From Nonomuraea basaltis (lineage in GTDB: Bacteria > Actinomycetota > Actinomycetes > Streptosporangiales > Streptosporangiaceae): 49,003 bases of DNA. Shown piece by piece: positions 14,926 to 22,156 of the stretch (the first letter of the stretch is position 1; each line of letters begins with the position of its first letter). Both the position numbers and the translations under genes were made by a program. The stretch is from assembly GCF_005893125.1 (NCBI RefSeq), contig NZ_VCJS01000091.1:1-49003 (forward strand). The letters are read 5' to 3'. Below the pieces are notes generated by a model. The model made no database searches and was not told the origin of the DNA. It saw only the letters and a program-made list of their open reading frames with translations.

Positions 14926-16469
14926 GCCTGCTGGACGTCCGCGACCTGGCGGTCTCCTACGACGGCAGGCGCGCAGTGGACGGCGTCTCCTTCGCGATCG
15001 AGCCCGGCGAGGTCGTGGCTGTCGTCGGCGAGTCGGGCTCCGGCAAGTCCACCACGGCACACGCGATCATCGGCTTGCTGCCGGGGAACGCGTCCGTGGA
15101 CGCCGGCCGGATCCTGTTCGGCGAGGTCGATCTGGCGGGCTGGTCCGAGCACCGCCTGCGGTCCGTGCGCGGCACGCAGATCGGTCTGGTCCCGCAGGAT
15201 CCCGCGAACTCCCTGGACCCGGTCAAGACCATCGGCGCCCAGATCGGCGAAGTGCTGCGCATCCACCGGTATGGCGACCGCCGGACGATCCGCCGCCAAG
15301 TCCTCGACCTGCTGGCCCGCGTCGGCCTGCCCGATCCGGACACGCGGGCCCGTCAATACCCGCACGAGCTGTCCGGCGGCATGCGCCAGCGCGTGCTCAT
15401 CGCCATCGCGATCGCCCTGCGCCCCCGGCTCATCATCGCCGACGAGCCCACCAGTGCCCTCGACGTCACCGTGCAGAGGCGCATCCTGGACCTTATCGAC
15501 GACCTGCGCTCCGAGTACGGCACCGCCGTGCTGCTGGTGACCCATGACCTCGGCGTCGCCGCCGGTCGCTCGGACCGCCTGGTGGTGATGAAGGACGGCC
15601 GCGTCGTGGAGCAGGGGCCGACCGCCTCCGTGCTGGCCGCCCCTGAGGCGGACTACACCAAGCGGCTGTTGAACGACGCGCCTGCCCTGTCGGCGCGCCA
15701 GTTCCTGGATCCGGTTGAGTCTGAGCCCGCGATCGTGGTCCGCGACCTGGTCAAGGAGTTCCGTGTGGGGCGGCGCCCGTTCCGGGCCGTCGACGGGATC
15801 TGCTTCGAGGTGGCGCGCGGCACGACGCACGCGTTGGTGGGTGAGTCCGGCTCCGGCAAGACCACCACGGCGCGGATGGTGGCGCGCTTCGCCACGCCCA
15901 CCTCGGGAACGGTGAGCATCGCGGGGGCGCCGGAAGGCCGCCGGTTCTGCCGTCACGTGCAACTTGTCTACCAGAACCCGTACGGGTCGCTCGACCCGCG
16001 CCAGCCCATCGAGGAGATCGTGGAGGAGCCGCTGCGCAACTTCAAGCTCGGCGACCGGACCGCCCGCCGCGCCCGGGTCGCCGACCTGCTGGAGCACGTC
16101 GCGCTGCCGAAGGACGTGCTCGCCCGCCGGCCCCGCGAGCTGTCCGGCGGGCAGCGGCAGCGGGTCGCCATCGCCCGCGCTCTGGCCGCCGACCCCGAGG
16201 TGATCGTGCTCGACGAGGCGGTCTCGGCCCTCGACGTCACCGTGCAGGCGCAGATCCTCGACCTGCTCGAACAGCTCCAGCGCGACCTGGGGCTCACGTA
16301 CCTGTTCATCTCGCACGATCTGGCCGTGGTGCGCCAGATCTCGCACACCGTCTCCGTCATGAGCAAAGGACGCATCGTGGAAACCGGAACGACCCGACAG
16401 GTCTTCGCCGAGCCCCGGCACGACTACACCCGCGAGCTGCTGGCCGCAATCCCGGAGCGGGTGCGATGA
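14922..16469 (+). CDS. Fused double ATPase of the second importer
   Basis: A 515-residue tandem ABC ATPase. Domain 1 has Walker A GESGSGKSTTA, signature LSGGMRQRV and Walker B LIIADEPTSALD. Domain 2 has GESGSGKTTTA, LSGGQRQRV and VIVLDEAVSALD. The DEA in place of DEP after the second Walker B glutamate is a mild departure; the catalytic Glu is kept. It starts at ATG 14922 (ATGA overlap). It is a paralogue of the fused ATPase encoded at 9956 in the first importer, so both importers in this island use the same fused architecture. Confidence 0.9.
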   Translation: MSLLDVRDLAVSYDGRRAVDGVSFAIEPGEVVAVVGESGSGKSTTAHAIIGLLPGNASVDAGRILFGEVDLAGWSEHRLRSVRGTQIGLVPQDPANSLDPVKTIGAQIGEVLRIHRYGDRRTIRRQVLDLLARVGLPDPDTRARQYPHELSGGMRQRVLIAIAIALRPRLIIADEPTSALDVTVQRRILDLIDDLRSEYGTAVLLVTHDLGVAAGRSDRLVVMKDGRVVEQGPTASVLAAPEADYTKRLLNDAPALSARQFLDPVESEPAIVVRDLVKEFRVGRRPFRAVDGICFEVARGTTHALVGESGSGKTTTARMVARFATPTSGTVSIAGAPEGRRFCRHVQLVYQNPYGSLDPRQPIEEIVEEPLRNFKLGDRTARRARVADLLEHVALPKDVLARRPRELSGGQRQRVAIARALAADPEVIVLDEAVSALDVTVQAQILDLLEQLQRDLGLTYLFISHDLAVVRQISHTVSVMSKGRIVETGTTRQVFAEPRHDYTRELLAAIPERVR

Positions 16470-17458
16470 GGCTCGGCTTCTTCTCCCGGCTCCTCGACGA
16501 TGTGCCGCCGGGGGAGCGCTACCGGCTGGCCGCCGAGCAGATCGAGCACGCGGAGGCCTGCGGGTTCGACACGGCATGGGTGGCGCAGCACCACTTCGAC
16601 GGCGAGGAGGGCGGCCTGCCCGCGCCGCTGGTGTTCCTGGCCCACGTCGCCGCGCGGACCGGTCGCATCCGGCTCGGCACCGGCATCATCACGCTGCCGC
16701 TGGAGCATCCGGTGCGGGTGGCCGAGGACACGGCGGTGCTGGACCTGCTGACCGGCGGCCGGCTGGAAGTGGGCGTGGGCGGCGGGGGCACGCCGTCGTC
16801 GTTCGCGCCGTTCGGGCACGACAGCGCCGACCGCGCGGCTCTCTACGCCGAGCATCTGTGGGTGCTGCGCCGCGCCTGGTCGGGGGAGGACCTCGGCGGC
16901 GGCAACCGGCTCTACCCGCCCGCGCCCCGGCTCCTCGACGCCGTGTGGGAAGCCACGTTCTCGGTCGCGGGCGGCGCTCGGGCGGGGAGGGCGGGCCACG
17001 GGTTGATGCTGTCACGCACCCAGCCGCGGCCCGCCGAGGACCCGCAGGCGACGCTGGCCGACCTCCAGCTGCCGATTGTCGACGCCTACTACGGGAATCT
17101 GCCGTCCGGCGTCGGACCGCGCATCGTGGCCTCGCGGACCGCGTTCGTCGCCGACAGCCGGGCCGAGGCGCTGCGCTACGCCGAGCTCGGCCTCGGCCGG
17201 GGCAGGTTGCCCTTCGAGCTGCCCGAGGGCGATCTCGACAGCCGCATCGCAGCCTTCGACGTGCACCTGGGCACCCCGGAGGACGTCATCGAAAGCCTCC
17301 GGGCCGACCCGACTCTCGACCGGGTCACCGACCTGGTCTTCCAGGTGCACTCGGTCGACCCGCCGCACCCGCTCGTCCTCCGCTCGATCGAGCTGCTGGC
17401 GACCGAGGTCGCGCCCGCGCTCGGCTGGCTCCCCACCACAGAATTGAGCACGAAATGA
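16466..17458 (+). CDS. Luciferase-like FMN-dependent monooxygenase, KPN_01858-like
   Basis: A 330-residue LLM protein with MRLGFFSRLLDD at the start, DTAWVAQHHFDGEEGGLPAP near residue 36, RIRLGTGIITLPLEHPVRVA and LTGGRLEVGVGGGGTPSSFA near residue 100. The opening and the GGGGTP block fit the putative FMN-dependent luciferase-like monooxygenase family that I recall as KPN_01858. In known genomes this family sits with a dedicated Opp-type importer and two CMD/AhpD-like proteins, as here. It begins ATG 16466 (ATGA overlap). Natural substrate unknown. Confidence 0.8.
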   Translation: MRLGFFSRLLDDVPPGERYRLAAEQIEHAEACGFDTAWVAQHHFDGEEGGLPAPLVFLAHVAARTGRIRLGTGIITLPLEHPVRVAEDTAVLDLLTGGRLEVGVGGGGTPSSFAPFGHDSADRAALYAEHLWVLRRAWSGEDLGGGNRLYPPAPRLLDAVWEATFSVAGGARAGRAGHGLMLSRTQPRPAEDPQATLADLQLPIVDAYYGNLPSGVGPRIVASRTAFVADSRAEALRYAELGLGRGRLPFELPEGDLDSRIAAFDVHLGTPEDVIESLRADPTLDRVTDLVFQVHSVDPPHPLVLRSIELLATEVAPALGWLPTTELSTK

Positions 17459-18045
17459 TCAACGATGTCATCGACCAGCTGGCCGGGATAACACCCGGCT
17501 CCCCGCTCGACCGGCTGCGCGCCCGGCGGCCGGGCGCGCGCGAGCACGCCCAGCGCAGCTTCGACGCGCTCTTCACCCCGGACGACGACAGCGAAGTCAC
17601 GCTCGTCGAGCGGGACGCGATCGCGGCCTTCGTGGCCGGGCTGCACCAGGACGCCGAGATCGCCTCCTTCTACGCCGACCGGCTGGCCGAGCTCTCATCC
17701 GGCCTGCTCAAGGCCGTGGAGTCCGAGATCGAGGCGGGCGGCACCACCGGTCCCTACGGGGTCTACCCAGACGGCGGCCCGCTGGCGAAGGAGAGCGACG
17801 AGGGACTGCGCTACCGGGCACGGAACCCCGCCGACCTGGGCGTCCGGCTCGCCGCCGCGTTCCAGCACGCCCACCTGCTCGTGTTCCGGCCGCGCGAGGC
17901 TCGCGAGGACGATCTGGACGCCCTGGCCCGAGCGGGCTGGAGCGCCACGGCCATCGTGTCGCTGTCGCAGCTCGTCGCCTTCCTCACCTTTCAGATACGC
18001 GTGGTGGCCGGGCTGCGGCTGCTGCGGAAGGGATCGGCCTCATGA
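17455..18045 (+). CDS. CMD (carboxymuconolactone decarboxylase) domain protein, Avi_7170-like
   Basis: A 196-residue, mostly helical protein. The first half contains FDALFTPDDDSEVTLVERD and the second half YRARNPADLGVRLAAAFQHA near residue 120 and GWSATAIVSLSQLVAFLTFQ, the pattern of CMD-domain proteins of the AhpD superfamily. No C-x-x-C pair is present, so it lacks the usual peroxidase cysteines; the adjacent gene at 18042 has them. This agrees with the CMD_Avi_7170 type that accompanies KPN_01858-like monooxygenases. Start ATG 17455 by ATGA overlap. The two CMD proteins may work as a pair; their reaction is unknown. Confidence 0.7.
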   Translation: MINDVIDQLAGITPGSPLDRLRARRPGAREHAQRSFDALFTPDDDSEVTLVERDAIAAFVAGLHQDAEIASFYADRLAELSSGLLKAVESEIEAGGTTGPYGVYPDGGPLAKESDEGLRYRARNPADLGVRLAAAFQHAHLLVFRPREAREDDLDALARAGWSATAIVSLSQLVAFLTFQIRVVAGLRLLRKGSAS

Positions 18046-18611
18046 CCGGATTCACCCAGGACCAACTCGGCTGGGAGCCTTGGCTTCCGCCCCTGACGGC
18101 CGACGAGCTGACTGACGAGCACTATGAGGCGCTGGTCGACAAGGCGCGCGCCGCCTCCCCATACTTCCTGCTGCTCGCCCGCGATCCGGATGTCCTGCAC
18201 GCCCGCACGAAGACCGACGTGGACATCTTCTACAACCCCGACGGCGGGCTGCCGCGCGCCGAGCGCGAGCTGGGCGCCACCGCGACCTCGCGCCGCAACG
18301 GCTGCGTGTACTGCGCGTCCGTGCACGCCCGCTTCGCCGGCCACTACTCCAAACGCCCCGACGACGTGCAGCGCCTGCTGGACGAGGGCGTCGGTGCGTG
18401 GCAGGAGGGCACCTGGCGGGCCGTCATCGACGCCTCGGTGGCGCTCGCCGCCACGCCGGCCGAGTTCGGTCCGGAGCACGTCGCCGCGCTCCGCGCCGCG
18501 GGGCTCGATGACCTGGCCATCAGCGACACCATCCACGCCGCCGCGTTCTTCAACTGGGCCAACCGGCTCATGCTCTCGCTCGGCGAGCCCACCCAGGAGG
18601 CCGGCCAGTGA
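18042..18611 (+). CDS. AhpD-like alkylhydroperoxidase-domain protein, Avi_7169-like
   Basis: A 189-residue AhpD/CMD-superfamily protein with an intact redox motif: Cys88-x-x-Cys91-x3-His95 in NGCVYCASVHARF, preceded by an upstream Glu as in AhpD. The C-terminus ISDTIHAAAFFNWANRLMLS is the family's closing helix. AhpD relatives use the cysteine pair to reduce peroxides or disulfides. Beside a flavin monooxygenase, removal of H2O2 or a peroxy by-product, or reduction of an S-oxygenated intermediate, is plausible but inferred. Starts at ATG 18042 (ATGA overlap) and overlaps the next gene by GTGA. Confidence 0.78.
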   Translation: MTGFTQDQLGWEPWLPPLTADELTDEHYEALVDKARAASPYFLLLARDPDVLHARTKTDVDIFYNPDGGLPRAERELGATATSRRNGCVYCASVHARFAGHYSKRPDDVQRLLDEGVGAWQEGTWRAVIDASVALAATPAEFGPEHVAALRAAGLDDLAISDTIHAAAFFNWANRLMLSLGEPTQEAGQ

Positions 18612-19228
18612 CGGAACCCCAGCTCGACCACCTTGTCTACGCGGTGCCCGACCTCGCGGCGGGGGTCGCCGACTTCGCCGAGCGCACCGGGATCCGCCCT
18701 GTGCCCGGCGGCAGACACCCCGGAGGCACCGCGAACTACCTCATCCGCTTCGGCCCCACCTCCTACCTGGAGATCATCGGCCCGGACCCGGAGGCGTCCG
18801 CACGGCCCCGGGCGTTCGGCCTGGAGACCCTGACCGCGCCGCGGCTCGCGGCCTGGGCTGTGCGCCCCGGGGACATCGACAAGGCGGTGCGGCAGTCCCG
18901 CGAGCAGGGCTACGACCCCGGCGACGTGCAGCCCCTGTCCCGGCGCACCCCTGCGGGTGTGCTGCTGGAGTGGCGGCTCACCCGGCGCGAGGATCCGGCG
19001 GCGGTCAGGCCGGTGCCGTTCCTCATCGACTGGGGCGACACACACCACCCCGCCTCCTCGGACCTGCCCCTGGTGAGCCTGACCTCCTTCTCCGCCGTGC
19101 ACCCCGACCCCGATGCGCTGCGGCGCGACCTGGCCGCCCTCGGCGTCCGGCTCGACATCTCACAAGAACGCGAGACGGCGCTGTGGGCCGTCATCGACAC
19201 CCCGCTCGGCCATGTGACCCTGCGCTGA
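18608..19228 (+). CDS. Glyoxalase-like (VOC superfamily) protein
   Basis: A 206-residue protein of the Glyoxalase_3-like VOC group. LDHLVYAVPDLAAGVADF at the N-terminus supplies the first metal-type His (QLDH), followed by GGRHPGGTANYLIRFGPTSY and LEIIGPDP, where the Glu is the usual second ligand. A second beta-alpha-beta repeat includes SRRTPAGVLLEWRLT and PFLIDWGDTHHP. Members bind metal and act as lyases, isomerases or dioxygenases; function here is unknown. Start GTG 18608 by GTGA overlap with the AhpD-like gene. It is the last gene in the run of 4-base overlaps. Confidence 0.75.
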   Translation: MTEPQLDHLVYAVPDLAAGVADFAERTGIRPVPGGRHPGGTANYLIRFGPTSYLEIIGPDPEASARPRAFGLETLTAPRLAAWAVRPGDIDKAVRQSREQGYDPGDVQPLSRRTPAGVLLEWRLTRREDPAAVRPVPFLIDWGDTHHPASSDLPLVSLTSFSAVHPDPDALRRDLAALGVRLDISQERETALWAVIDTPLGHVTLR

Positions 19229-19244
19229 CCAGACGAGAAAGACC

Positions 19245-19779
19245 ATGGAGCACCCTACGCGAGTACCTGTCACACAAGCGCACGGCCCTGCTGGCCCGCC
19301 GGGAGGCACCCGCCGCCGGGCCAGTCCCGCTGCACGCCCACGTCACCGCCGAGGGCCGCAGCGGCATCCGGCGCATCAGGATCAGGGACTTCCAGATCAT
19401 CAGCGACAGCGGCCCCGACTTCGCCGGTTACGACCTCGGCCCTACCTCACCCGAACTGCAGGCCGGCGTCCTGGGCAGCTGCGTCACGCACATCTTTCTG
19501 ATCAAGGCGGCCGAGCTGGAGGTGCCGATCGACGCGCTGGAGGTGGACGTGCGCGCCGAATACGACCCCCGAGCCCAGCAGCCGGGCGACGGCGACATTC
19601 CCGTGTACCCGCACAACTTCACCTATGAGGTGCTGATCGACTCGCCCGCCTCCGACGAGGAGCTGGCGAACCTGCAGGCCGAGGTCGAGCGGGTGTGCCC
19701 GATACTCAACCTGATCCGCAACCCACAGCCGGTCAGAGGAACGGTGGTCCGGACCCGAACGGGAGCACCACTGGTGTGA
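19245..19779 (+). pseudogene. OsmC-family protein with its start codon out of frame
   Basis: An intact OsmC-like reading frame runs from about 19249 to TGA 19777 (about 176 residues), containing LREYLSHKRTALLARRE, AHVTAEGRSGIRRIRIRDFQ, the Cys-bearing core LQAGVLGSCVTHIFLIKAAE, and VERVCPILNLIRNPQP. OsmC proteins use two cysteines to reduce organic hydroperoxides; both appear present (GSC and VCP). The only well placed start, ATG 19245 after GAGAAAG, is one base out of frame: the sequence reads ATGGAGCACC, whereas ATGAGCACC would restore the frame. Either a single-base insertion has disabled it, the sequence has an error, or translation begins far upstream inside the glyoxalase-like gene. The 3' end overlaps the convergent sulfatase remnant. 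Confidence 0.6.
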
Positions 19780-20791
19780 CGGGCAAGCCCCGGACCGGCG
19801 TGCGAACGCCGGCGAGCTCCAGCAGTGAGGGGAGCACGTCGGTGACGTACTGGTAGCGGTCGCGCAGTCCCGCCTCCGCGGCGTAGACCTCCTGGTACCG
19901 GGCGAACAGCTCCCGCTCCTCCGCGGGAGCGAATCCCAGACGGGGACGTCGTGGAAGGGCTCGCTGTTGCGCGGCGGCAGCGCGGCACCTTCGGGGAAGA
20001 GCCCGTCGGAGAGTTGTCTGGCGAACCGCTCTTCGCGCAGCGCGTCCCAGCCCTTCCCATACTTGCCCAGATATTTCGCGATGTCGGCGGGCTTGGCCAT
20101 GAGCGGGCCGTGCACCGCCGGATGCGCCAGATAGAGAAAGTACGGTTTGCGCGCGTCGTGCGCCCGCAACGACTTGATCATCCTGATGGCCTCGTCGGTG
20201 AGGTCGTCGGTCAGGTAGTAGCCCTCGGGGTAGGCGTCGGTCTCGATCGGGGAGTTGTCGCGGACCAGGCGGTGCGGATGGTGTAGCGACGTCAGCACCT
20301 CCAGGATGCCGTAGAAGCGGTCGAAGCCCTTCTGCGTCGGCCAGGAGGAGCGGGGAGCGCCGTCGTGCATCGTGGCGTCCTTGGTCAGGTGCCACTTGCC
20401 GACCGCGAAGGTGGCGTACCCGGCTCCGCGCAGGATCTCAGGCAACGTCGGCACGTCGTCGGCGATCTCGAAGGCGTAGCCGGGGAAGCCGGGATCGGCG
20501 TTGGCCACGAAGGCGTACCCCGCCCGGTGGTGGTTGAGCCCGGTCAGCAGGCTGGCGCGGGAGGGGAGCAGAGCGGGGTGGTGTGGTAGTTGGTGAAGCG
20601 CAGGCCGCGGGCGGCGAGCCGGTCGAGCGTGGGGGTGTCGATCTCGGAGCCGTACGGCCCGATGTCGGCGAAGCCCATGTCGTCGAGCAGCACCAGGACG
20701 ATGTTGGGGGCGCCCTCGGGCGCGCGCACCTGTTCCGGCCACCAGGGGGCGACTCGGCCACGGTCCGGCCGACACGTCCATGGAACGTCAT
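19733..20791 (-). pseudogene. Arylsulfatase pseudogene (three frameshifts and internal deletion)
   Basis: ATG 20791 follows GGAGGAAG. Three frames must be joined to read the sulfatase: FHGRVGRTVAESPP; WPEQVRAPEGAPNIVLVLLD with GFADIGPYGSEIDTPTLDRL; then SRASLLTGLNHHRAGYAF, TFAVGKWHLTKDATMHDG, KPYFLYLAHPAVHGPLMAKP; and finally ELFARYQEVYA and YQYVTDVLPSLLELAGVRTP. Breaks lie at about 20745 (run of five G), 20561 (run of four G) and 19925 (run of three G). The second sits inside the C-x-P-x-R motif whose Cys becomes formylglycine. About 100 or more residues are also missing between the last blocks, and the C-terminus is short against the family's roughly 750 residues. Sequencing error alone cannot explain the deletion. 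It lies downstream of the sulfate-ester dioxygenase. Confidence 0.8.
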
Positions 20792-20891
20792 GTGGCTTCC
20801 TCCGGGTGTGTGGCGGGCGGGGCACTCCGAAGCCCCGGCCGCACGCCCCGGCCACGTCGTTGGGGCCGGGGTCGTACGGCGGTCGACGGGG

Positions 20892-21788
20892 TCAGGCGGC
20901 GATCGGTGAATACGCGGCGGCATCACCCGCCAGCACTACGCTGGGCCGCCCGTCCACTCCCACTGGCACGTCGCCGGCGACGGTGACCCGGTGCAGGTGA
21001 CGCGGCCGGTCGCCGAAGTCGTGCACCACCCGGTGCTGGGTGGCCCGGTTGTCCCAGACCGCCACGTCGCCGGGTGCCCAGCGCCAGCGGACGGTGTTCT
21101 CCACCTCGGTGACGTGCTCCTGGATCAGCCGGATGAGCGCGGCCGAGGTGGACTTGGACAGGCCCACGAGGTGCTTGGCGAAGTCGCCGAGCAGGATCGA
21201 GCGTTCACCGGTCTCGGGGTGCACGCGCACCACCGGGTGCTCGGTCTCGAACACCGTCGAGGCGAACACCTCGGCGTACTCGCGGGCCCGGTCGTCGGTG
21301 CCGGCCAGGCGGGCGTAGTCGTAGGCGTTGGTGTGCACCGCGCGCAGCCGGTCGAGCAGGTCACGCAACTCGGCGGGCAGGTGTTCGTAGGCGGTGACGG
21401 TGTTGGTCCAGAGCGTGTCGCCGCCCGCGTCCGGGACGGTGACGGCGCGCAGGACGGAGGCCAGCGGCGGCCGGTCGACGAACGTGACGTCGGTGTGCCA
21501 CCGGTCGACCTTGTGGCCGTTGCGGTAGTCCAGGTCGAGGATGTGGTCGTTGCCGTCGAGCGCGGGCACGGTCGGGTGCGCCGCAGTCGGCTCGCCGAGG
21601 AGGCTGGCGAAGGCCACCTGGCTGCGCTCGTCGAGGTGGTCCTGGTCGCGGAAGAAGATCACCTTGTGGCGCAGCAGGGCCTGGCGGATCTCCGCGACCA
21701 GGTCGGCGGGTAGGTCGCCGCCGAGCCGCACGCCGGTGATCTGGGCGCCTATGCGGCCGGCTACGGGGGCGATGGACAGGGATGACAT
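20892..21788 (-). CDS. TauD/AtsK-type Fe(II)/2-oxoglutarate dioxygenase (sulfate ester or sulfonate cleaving)
   Basis: A 298-residue TauD-family dioxygenase. The facial triad is visible: His98 and Asp100 in RWHTDVTF and His252 in ATQHRVVHDFG, with Arg267 (HLHRVTV) placed to bind 2-oxoglutarate. The C-terminus (GDVPVGVDGRPSV) and the 298-residue length favour the AtsK-like alkyl sulfate ester dioxygenases over taurine dioxygenase proper, although taurine or sulfonate cleavage cannot be excluded. Start ATG 21788 follows GGAAGGAC; a longer frame to 21932 has no homology because it runs through the leader peptide region. The leader's reading frame ends 28 bases inside this gene, so the two may be translationally coupled. 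Confidence 0.85.
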   Translation of the reverse strand: MSSLSIAPVAGRIGAQITGVRLGGDLPADLVAEIRQALLRHKVIFFRDQDHLDERSQVAFASLLGEPTAAHPTVPALDGNDHILDLDYRNGHKVDRWHTDVTFVDRPPLASVLRAVTVPDAGGDTLWTNTVTAYEHLPAELRDLLDRLRAVHTNAYDYARLAGTDDRAREYAEVFASTVFETEHPVVRVHPETGERSILLGDFAKHLVGLSKSTSAALIRLIQEHVTEVENTVRWRWAPGDVAVWDNRATQHRVVHDFGDRPRHLHRVTVAGDVPVGVDGRPSVVLAGDAAAYSPIAA

Positions 21789-21904
21789 GGGTTTCGTCCT
21801 TCCGACGATGGAGGGTTGGCGTGAGGTCGGAAGGAGGGACACAGCGCGCTGGCCACGCGGCAGTAGTCCACGTGGCCCCGGATGGTCAGATCCGTGGTCG
21901 TCAC
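21761..21904 (-). CDS. Leaderless Cys leader peptide of the dioxygenase gene, overlapping its start
   Basis: On the minus strand GTG 21904 opens a 47-residue frame beginning with 22 residues that end HVDYCRVASALC, the same conserved tail as the other two leaders but with an additional Cys (two in total in the conserved part). Here the stop does not follow the Cys; the frame continues PSFRPH and terminates at TAG 21761-21763, inside the dioxygenase gene. The GTG lies 8 bases after the -10, so the start is predicted leaderless. Loss of the CR-stop ending could be natural variation or a small indel. Confidence 0.65.
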   Translation of the reverse strand: MTTTDLTIRGHVDYCRVASALCPSFRPHANPPSSEGRNPCHPCPSPP

Positions 21905-21911
21905 GTTCCCC

Positions 21912-21940
21912 AAGGTAGATCGGTGTGATCACATAGTCAA
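21912..21940 (-). promoter_or_regulatory. Promoter of the leader peptide and dioxygenase
   Basis: On the minus strand TTGACT (21940-21935) and TACCTT (21917-21912) are separated by 17 bases. The predicted start is at about 21905, adjacent to GTG 21904. The geometry (8 bases from the end of the -10 to the start codon) is identical to that at 235/243 and 23479/23487. Confidence 0.68.
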
Positions 21941-21948
21941 CAAATTAT

Positions 21949-21958
21949 GTAGGAAATA
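21949..21958 (+). promoter_or_regulatory. GTAGGAAATA element, copy 3
   Basis: An exact copy on the + strand, 8 bases upstream of the -35 of the minus-strand dioxygenase promoter, so inverted relative to that gene. It shares the intergenic region with copy 4, which serves the divergent MFS gene. Confidence 0.6.
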
Positions 21959-22105
21959 CGGGTTTATCCCCAGGGGGCGAGCTTGACGAAACCAAAGCGG
22001 TCGGCCGGTCGGTCCCACCGCAAGCCGTGAGGGCGAGCGCTGCCGCAGCCAGGACAGCCGGTGTGGAGGTCGCCCGCATGCCGGCGGGGATAAGACGGCT
22101 ATTAG

Positions 22106-22115
22106 GTAGGAAATA
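22106..22115 (+). promoter_or_regulatory. GTAGGAAATA element, copy 4
   Basis: An exact copy 51 bases before the start of the MFS gene, within CTATTAGGTAGGAAATA. With copy 3, about 150 bases away, it brackets the dioxygenase/MFS divergent region. Confidence 0.6.
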
Positions 22116-22120
22116 TCGCC

Positions 22121-22149
22121 TATGGTCCGGATTGGTCCTAGGGCATACT
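22121..22149 (+). promoter_or_regulatory. Putative promoter of the MFS gene
   Basis: CATACT at 22144-22149 lies 8 bases before GTG 22157, the spacing seen at the three leaderless leader genes. The -35 (TATGGT, 22121-22126, 17-base spacer) is poor, so the unit may depend on an activator. No ribosome-binding site precedes the GTG, supporting a leaderless start. Confidence 0.45.
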
Positions 22150-22156
22150 TGCGGCC

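Noticed and set aside
18124..19244. A 370-codon extension in front of the OsmC frame
   Set aside because: It runs through the AhpD-like and glyoxalase-like genes in another frame and has no family features; it only reflects absence of stops.
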